Source: Tribonema minus
Taxonomy: Eukaryota; Sar; Xanthophyceae; Tribonematales; Tribonemataceae
Assembly (NCBI GenBank): GCA_017506865.1
Contig: JAFCMP010000201.1
Span: forward strand, 930,001-994,000
Direction: 5' to 3'
DNA: 64,000 bases
Notes under the pieces: model-generated
Told to the model about the DNA's origin: nothing
Database searches by the model: none
Seen by the model: the letters and a program-made list of their open reading frames with translations, nothing else
Shown: positions 57,655-64,000 of the stretch, in pieces
How the letters are laid out: every line of letters starts with the position of its first letter
How positions within the stretch are numbered: position 1 is the stretch's first letter
Position numbers and translations under genes: made by a program

Positions 57655-60600
57655 TTATGTGCTGAGCACATCAGTAACTTCAGGATCTGCCATCTGCACC
57701 CGCTGCGCTATTTCTTGCGTGCTCAGCAATCGCAGATGTGGTTCGCCCTGCGCACTGCGCTTGAGGAGAGTCACTTCCAGCCTGTCTGTACAAAAATCAT
57801 CCCCAAGCAGGTCGTGAAAAATCTGTGAGAACGGGGGACAAGAGGACGCAGCCAAACATGAGACTGAGAGCATATAGCTCACCGCCGTGCCAGAGATGGA
57901 CGACCAAGGGACCCAAGCAGACGCAGGACTCGCGGCTAGTGCATGTGGTGCTAGAAGAAGCGATCATTGAGAACCAGGAGGCAAACATGAACAGGCGCGT
58001 CAGTGCCCAACAGGACCCAACCTCAACATGAGCTGAGTCAAGACCATTGAGACATACTGCCAGTGGTCATGCTGACGCTTATGGCTGCCAGAGTGTGATG
58101 AGCGCAGTCCAATAACATGTGATTATAGGGGAAAGCATGTTTCACTGCATAACCATTTTGGCTCTGTCAATGGCGGTCCACAACAACAGCATCGGGTACC
58201 CTGTGTGGCTCAAGTGCACAATTGAAGTTGATGCAGGCGTCAGCAAGGGTGTGGAGAGTACTGACCTTCACCACTTTTGGTAGTGCAGTTTCCAGATGCA
58301 GCATGTCCCGGGTACCGAGCAAGCTGCACAACGAGGCAAGTACAGCACAGAATGACAGTCATGTGAGTAAGAGCATCAGCTGTTGGCCGTTGCACTACCT
58401 TACATGAGTTGATGCATGCATGCATAGCATCAGCAAATGACGTGGCTGCATGTGAGCACATCTCATTGGCGCCTGCTTGAGATCCGCAGGGAGACCGCAA
58501 CAACAACAGCTGTAACGTTTATTGATTGTCGTTTAGGGGGCAAAGAAGCACAGATGGTTGCTGCCAAGCTTACCAGAACCTGATGGATCTGTGTGACAGA
58601 GTGTCTCAATGCGCTTTGACGATCACTTCCCAACGACATCGCCGCTGGCTGTACTTCTGATGTGCTGCAGATGTGCATCTGCAGGACCACGGTGCCAGAT
58701 GTGATGGAGAACTCGGAATTCGCAACACGACCTTGCGGTCACCTTGCAATGGCACAAACAAGCTGCTGTGTAGGGATGTTGCGCTTTCATTCCATGGCCA
58801 TGATGGCAGCGACCCCCTCAATACCGCGAGGTAAGTAGGCTGCTCTGATAAGTCCAGCAGTGTACTGGCTGGTCCAGCGGAGTGTACCCTGGCCCCGAGC
58901 ACGGCTGTAGACCCCAGCTGAAGCTCTCCACGTGCTTGCACCAAATGCCTGGCACTTTTGAGTTTGTGCTTGAAATTGCTTGGGTTGTGCAATCTAGAAA
59001 TGCCCCGAAAAGGCCGGGGATGTTTCATGGTGCCTGCTGTCAAGCTACACTGCTGCTTGGCACTGAACTGCCATGACTATAACAAAAGCTTGCACACAGA
59101 GCTCTCTTGGCGTCTGTGGATCTGGTGGCACGCTTTGACTCGTGGCCAATTGCTGCAGCAGCGGCGACCACGGTCATGGGCGGAAGGCACTGGCGGCTAA
59201 CCACACCTTGTCACCTAGCGCCGTACGATCTTTTGATATGTATACATACATACCTGCGCAGCAGCTTGTCAGCGGCCTCGCTGTCCCTGCCCATGGCCTT
59301 GGCGTGCCAGCGGCCCTGCGAACCTGCGCCATCAACACCCACATTGAGGGAGTGAGAGTCAGTGCTTGATGAGATGGCGCTCAGCAAAGCGGCTGCCCAA
59401 GCAGTGACTGCCACAATGTTTACAGCGGCCCTGCGAACCTGCGCCGTGGCACACCGCATTGAGGCAGTGAGAGTCACCGCTCAGTGAGACGGCGCTCAGC
59501 AAAGGCGGTTTGGTTACCCATGTAGTAAATGCCGCAAGAAAAATTAAGTACAGCCCTGCATGCCTGCATCATGGCATGAAGGGGGTCATGCACAAGGAAA
59601 GCAGGACTGCACGAGCTCGCAGAAAAAGCGTTGTCAGCTCATGCCTGTACTGCGCTTTGTGTGTCATCACACCGTTGAAAGGACCCCCTGTATATGGCAG
59701 TTTTTCAACAAGTTGCGTAAACTCATGTTTCCTTTTCTGGGCCAGCTAGAAGGCACATGTGCATCAGTGGTCCACAGTTCTGCCATAAAACACCGTTTTT
59801 GTGGCGCCAGCCACGATCATACGGCACGAACCGGCTGGGCTGAGGAAGAGCAGCGCGGGTTCTGCATCCACATGATGACACCTGTACAAGCCTGAGCGTG
59901 AAAAGCAGTGCTCAACAATCATGCTGCACACAACCTTGTCCCATATCAGCAAAAAACGCACCGACTGGACCAAGAAAGAGCAGCGCAGGTTCTGCACCCA
60001 CGTGATGACACCTGTCGCAGCGTGCTCGACAATCATGTAGTAGCGCACAACCTTGTCTCACATCAACACAGCACGCACCGGCTGGACTGAGAAAGAGCAG
60101 TGCCTAAAAAAAATGCAGCAGGCATATCACCTCGTATATCAGCACAACACGCACCGGCTGGATTGAGAAAGAGCAGTGCAGGACCATCGTCGTCCCACCC
60201 TGCCAGTAGCAGCCCCACTCCCAGGGGGCGTGCGTGCATCTTACGTTCCTGTGAATGCGGCGAACCAGTGCGGGAAGAATGACTCAACCTCAGTCCCGCA
60301 GTGTGGACAGTCCCGCAGCGTGGAATGATGACACTGTCTATGATACAGTTGAATTAACATGGAAGTGGTAGCCTAAGCCTAACCCTAAGTGCATTGTACG
60401 TTCCTTCGTCGCAGCAGCTGCGCCTGCATAACCCGTATCTGCAGCGGAGACAGAGGATTGACGTTCAAGGGCTTGTGCATGCATTTCCTGCTCCATATTT
60501 GCAATGCAGCGACCAGCGATGGTGAAGAGCTGAAAGCTTCAGTCATGCACTATCACTTTTGAAGTTGATGGCAGTTAAAAAGAACAGTGCGTGGATTCCT

Positions 60601-62072
60601 GCTCTTGAAAAGCACCGAACCACCATGGGCGAAAAGCTGGCCAGAATCAAGTCACGCACAGTCGTTGATGAAGAAAAGTGAGGTGAAGGTAAAAAGGTCG
60701 ACGCGTTTCATACATTTCACATACCTGTCGTGCAGCGAGCCAGCATGACGAGAGGCGAGACAATCCCAGTCATATAATAGTAGAATCTAGGGGGGGGGGT
60801 GGGGGAGGGGGAGTTTCAGTTGAAGTCCACAAGCGTGAAGCCAGCTCGCACCAGAACAGCATTCATGGTAGAGCCACTTGCCTCATTGGGGTCCTCGGGG
60901 TAATTGTTGAACAGCAGGCAGACATTTGACAGATGCGCGGCGATTGAGTCCACGCTTGGCACTTCCTCGTATAGGCGGTCATGGTGTGCTAGATAGGCCC
61001 TGCAAAACACCAGCAGCAGTCATCATGCACCGTTGAGACAGTGGTGAGGCGCTCATGGAGAGTGCTGTCTCTGCTGTGCTGATTTGAGTCGTAAGGTCGT
61101 TGAAGTAAATCATGAAGCGTGCGAAAAAAGTGGCAGTAGTCACTTGATCACTTGAAGTTTCTTGTGATGCTTGTGAAAGCTGGAAGCTGTGTGATATGGT
61201 GGTCATACCACCAGGCAGGTGGGCAGCGAGTGAAGTGCTGAACAACTGGAAAGCAGAACAGCAAGCTCTCGTTACAATCGCGCCTGATGCTGACAGCGTC
61301 TATGCAAATACGTCCACACAAGCAAAGCTGGGCAAAAGCGAGCCTCAAAACATGTTGCTGATCAGTTCTTGTGGTCCTTCCCAGCAAGAGCAAGCATCCT
61401 CTTCAAGGAGCTACGCATACCTGGCCTGTTTAACAAGCAAACGCCCATCCGGCTGCAGCCCCGACACCGCGCACGCAATCGTGCCATCCACATGGACGAT
61501 TTTTCGCACACTCTCCGGCAGCAGCAGCGGCGACTGCTTCTGATTGGTCGCGACCAGAAGCACTCCGTCGCTGGCAACCAGGCCCACGGCTAGGGACCCC
61601 CTGAGCACTGACTTTGTGGCGTACTCCACCTGCACTGGTCGATGATACCGTGCAAATGTACGCTTGTGATTGGGTGTTGTTGAAGTGTGTGATGTGCATA
61701 AATTTCATTTGTGGGACGTGTCGGTGATTTCAGTGGGCGTCGATTGTTAATGGAGATGCTTGCAGTGGTGCGCAGCACTTTGCGTGTAGGGTCGCTGTAA
61801 AGACAGCATGCACAGGATCAGTATTGCTGGCTATTCAGCATGATCGCGAGCAGAACATAAATGCCAAGAACAGAGTGATCATCACAAGCGCGAATAGAGT
61901 CAACGTGACTCGGTGTCGGCGCTCAGATCTCGTGCGTCGTACTGGAGTAAATTATCAGTCAGCTTCGCAGCAGCACCGTGAGGGTGAGGTTACCAGGTGT
62001 CTGACGCGGCACCCAGCGTACCTGATACAAATTGCCTTCGGGTGAGAACACGGCAGCGTCCATATCGTACAT
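57655..62072 (-). CDS. 20S proteasome subunit alpha (PSMA1/alpha6-like)
   Basis: Exons, in transcript order: 62072-62022, 61629-61421, 60999-60852, 60248-60155, 59323-59254, 58323-58266, 57822-57655. They join in phase to 265 residues, about the length of PSMA1. The alpha-subunit signature spans the first junction (YDMDAAVFSPEGNLYQ, VEYA). Then come GSLAVGLVASDGVLLVA, KIVHVDGTIACAVSGL, QARAYLAHHDRLYEEVP, RPLGVGLLLAGWDDDGP, NPAGSQGRWHAKAMG and the LEVTLLKR end. YD-x-D at the N-terminus, KI-HVD and RP-GVGLL-AG-DD-GP favour alpha6 over other alpha types. It forms the outer ring of the 20S core and is not itself catalytic. In-frame ATGs at 62207 and 62195 would add a hydrophobic N-terminus. Two exons have decayed duplicates in the introns. 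Confidence 0.88.
59104..59216 (+). repeat. Dispersed repeat copy 2 (FDSWP-type frame)
   Basis: The plus strand encodes VDLVARFDSWPIAAAAATTV followed by RLTTPC, matching the minus-strand copy at 52414-52525. Changes between the copies tend to conserve this frame. It lies antisense in an intron of the proteasome gene. Confidence 0.6.
59305..59510 (-). repeat. Tandem copy of the proteasome exon 59323-59254 acceptor region
   Basis: The segment around the acceptor, plus-strand AGCGGCCCTGCGAACCTGCG (about 59309) through GGCGCTCAGCAAAG, is repeated about 110 bp on (about 59422-59505). The second copy has a functional-looking acceptor but diverges soon after. Confidence 0.75.
59826..60183 (-). repeat. 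Four tandem copies of a proteasome exon 3' end with donor
   Basis: The end of exon 60248-60155 (GCTCTTTCTCAATCCAGCCG, then the donor GTGCGT) is repeated three more times at about 60060-60100, 59945-60010 and 59828-59884. The copies encode variants of LLFL-(S/G/N)-P. Only the outermost copy carries the upstream RPLGVGLLLAGW part. Confidence 0.8.
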
Positions 62073-62506
62073 CCTTTGCGTCCTAGACACCGGCTTTTGC
62101 CTGATTGCATGGCTGACAGCAAGCACGCGTTGCCAGTTGACGATCCCCACTGCCAAATGTAGTACTACTACTGCCATCCTTGCATGTCGTGCCATCCTTG
62201 AGGGCATTCTGCGGATATAAGACAAATGCGCAGCTTGAATGTTTGCCTCCACGCACTTCAGCTGCTAATCTTATTCATCGCCGCCGTCCTGTCGACATGT
62301 CTCCGGGTCCAAAGTCAGTTCCATTGTCGCACTTCAACTGGTAGTTGAACCCCAGACGCGCTCGAGCACTACACGCCACGCACGTGCTGGCCCGTTCAAG
62401 ACGAGCAATTGGGAGTGGCGCTTGCAGCTTGCGACGCCTGGTAGCGATCATGTGTGGCGCGTCGGTCTTGTGAGTGAGGGCGCGTCAGAAGCAGCAAAGT
62501 GACCAG
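62073..62506. promoter_or_regulatory. Presumed bidirectional promoter
   Basis: It lies between the divergent starts of the proteasome subunit (62072) and the saccharopine-dehydrogenase-like gene (62507). Its left part could instead encode an N-terminal extension of the proteasome subunit (ATG at 62207). No core promoter motif is recognised. Confidence 0.4.
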
Positions 62507-63641
62507 ATGCAGCTGCACCTGCTGCTGCTTGCATTTGTGAGCGTACTCAATGGCTCAACGAGCTTGATTACAGCCGCATTGCCTTGTGCGCAAGATGGCA
62601 AGCTCTTGCAGAGGCAGGCATTGTCACCGCTGCAACATGGAAGATTGATCATGTCTGCTGCTGGGGCGTCCTCGAGAGTGCTAGTCATAGGCGGATCAGG
62701 ACGCGTCGGCGGCAGCACCGTGCGTGCACTACACAAGTACTATGCGGGCAGTCCGGAGGCGTCAGGGCGACCAGCGGGGGCGAAGCTGGAGCTGCTGGTT
62801 GGTGGCAGGAAAAGAGACAAGTTTGACAGAAGCATCAAGGTAGGCGCACTCCAGAATTCACCGACTTGTGTTGCCTTTGCAGCTTCTGCAGATGGAGGAT
62901 CTGGTGTTGCAATCATAGCAAGCACATTGATCACTACCACTGTGATACAAGCCTGTGGTTGTGCGGACAGGCGACGCTGCCTGGCAAGCCGGGTGATGGC
63001 AACTGGAGTTGAACTCTGTTCTCATCTTCAGCTGTTCTCAGTTTTAGCTGTGTCAGTGTAATCATGGAATAGCATGGAATCGGCAACAACTCCTGAATCC
63101 TTCTGCCATTCATACGGTTGTTTTTTGAACGGCTGCTGTGCTGATGGTGTACATTCTGGACTGCTACCGCACTGCTGTTGTACTGCAGCGGTGGCGTACC
63201 CTAGAGCCTGCAGAGTCCTACGAGGACATCAGCTTTGTGCCACTGGACCTGACCAACCATGCATCGCTGGTAGCGGCGATGGCCGGGTGCGACCTGGTGG
63301 TGCACACTGCTGGCCCGTTCCAGGTATGTAGTCTAAGTACTTGAAGTATTTTTACTTACAAGTGTTATTGTGTGAAAGTGTTAAGTGCATGGGTGCTGAC
63401 ACTGTTTTCTGCCATGAGCATGTGACTGCCATATGCTCCAACGATACTTGTTGCGCGTATGGCACCCATGTCAGTCATGCAGAGGCGTGAGCTGCTGGTC
63501 AGACTGCACCAGCACCATCCATTTCGCTGATAGCGAATGTCAATGTCGCTGGTGTGGTGGCAGGGGAAGGACTCTGCTGAAGTGCTGGCCGCAGCACTGG
63601 AGGCAGGCGCCCACTACGTGGACGTCTGTGATGATGCCAAG
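62507..63641 (+). CDS. Saccharopine dehydrogenase-like NAD(P)-binding protein (3' partial)
   Basis: Exons 62507-62839, 63189-63323 and 63564-63641, all phase 0; the gene runs off the window. Seen: an N-terminal hydrophobic signal (MQLHLLLLAFVSVLNGS), a Rossmann glycine motif RVLVIGGSGRVGGSTVRAL, LLVGGRKRDK, PLDLTNHASLVAAMAGCDLV, VVHTAGPFQ and AGAHYVDVCDD. This order matches the plant chloroplast 'saccharopine dehydrogenase' type (At1g50450-like), whose substrate is not established. The signal peptide suggests entry into the secretory route or, in this lineage, the plastid; no clear Phe at +1 is visible. The upstream open frame to 62474 begins with GTG, so 62507 is preferred. The last exon's donor region is tandemly duplicated. 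Confidence 0.8.
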
Positions 63642-63706
63642 GTAGGTAAGTATGGAGTCTGAGCGTGATTATGCCAAGGTAGGCAGGTATGGAGAGTGAA
63701 CGTGCG
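63630..63706 (+). repeat. Duplicated exon end and donor
   Basis: ATGCCAAGGTAGGTAAGTAT (about 63633) recurs as ATGCCAAGGTAGGCAGGTAT at about 63670. The pair gives two consecutive candidate donors 37 bp apart. Confidence 0.8.
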
Positions 63707-64000
63707 CGACTGTTTTGCCCGGCACACACGAGTACAGGATGACAGTGACACATGCTGAAGTGGGTAGTCGTGGTCATGAGAAGCAGCTGGTGTCTTCTAG
63801 AATCTGATTGCAAATTGAGGTTGGGCACATGCAATGTACATACCCCTGCAGTAAGACAATGGACGTCAGATGCACAGCAGCGGCGTGCAGTTAGTGTCGC
63901 TGTTGAAGTGCGTCCCAGCATCGTACTTCAAGCACCTGAAGTGCGCATCTGCATGGTGTACGCAAGTTGAGCAGTACTTAGTTCATACTTTGAAGTACAT

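Noticed and set aside
62474-62506. Start of the saccharopine-dehydrogenase-like gene at 62474
   Set aside because: The codon is GTG; the first ATG at 62507 begins a good signal peptide.
1-64000. CRISPR arrays, bacterial operons, rRNA or tRNA genes
   Set aside because: No regularly spaced identical repeats, operon-like ORF runs, rRNA segments or cloverleaf/T-loop sequences were recognised by eye; tRNAscan-SE would be needed to exclude a tRNA.

Overview
The window is nuclear DNA of a eukaryote, most likely a photosynthetic stramenopile (brown/yellow-green algal lineage). Every confident gene is split by GT-AG introns. One gene encodes a plastid-envelope-type RETICULATA-related protein whose N-terminus is a signal peptide with an aromatic residue directly after the predicted cleavage site (SSLA/FVF), the 'ASAFAP-like' targeting signal of secondary red plastids. 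TTAGGG-type repeats, G/C homopolymer tracts and dispersed GAAGTT-type motifs occur in introns. The species itself cannot be named from sequence alone.

Layout: (1) 359-8172 (+), a proline-iminopeptidase-like alpha/beta hydrolase, 5' end outside the window, with Gly in place of the nucleophilic Ser and a C-terminal membrane segment. (2) 9891-12969 (-), a Gln/Gly/Ser-rich regulator-like protein with a KPGPK motif reminiscent of Zn2Cys6 factors; 5' end unresolved. (3) 14061-14645 (-), an unrecognised ORF. (4) 16197-34428 (+), a large cell-surface gene: signal peptide, Pmp-like beta-helix coils each on its own 72-75 nt exon, a Cys-rich module, then a multi-pass membrane domain carrying an in-frame TGA. 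(5) 36517-42450 (-), RETICULATA-related (DUF3411). (6) 42826-45997 (+), peptide methionine sulfoxide reductase MsrA, divergent from (5). (7) 47231-53970 (-), a CBM6-like ectodomain, Pro/Thr stalk, single membrane pass and Ser-rich tail; 5' end unresolved. (8) 57655-62072 (-), a complete 265-residue PSMA1-like 20S proteasome alpha subunit. (9) 62507-window end (+), a secreted/plastid-targeted saccharopine-dehydrogenase-like protein, divergent from (8) and cut by the window edge.

Exon boundaries were joined by hand with phase checking. The models for MsrA, DUF3411, the proteasome subunit and the resolved exons of genes 2, 4 and 7 close in frame, with the single TGA exception in gene 4. The genes look functionally unrelated (metabolism, redox repair, proteolysis, plastid envelope, two surface proteins); they do not form a pathway.

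The most striking signal is structural. In nearly every gene, short segments spanning an exon end and its splice donor have been tandemly duplicated into the adjacent intron and are decaying there. In the Pmp-like gene the same process has produced an ordered array: a roughly 275 bp exon+intron monomer in which intact and decayed exon copies alternate. A 9-mer, TGAGCACTG/CAGTGCTCA, is also strongly over-represented, and two short inverted-repeat elements with clean target duplications (TTA and TA) are visible.
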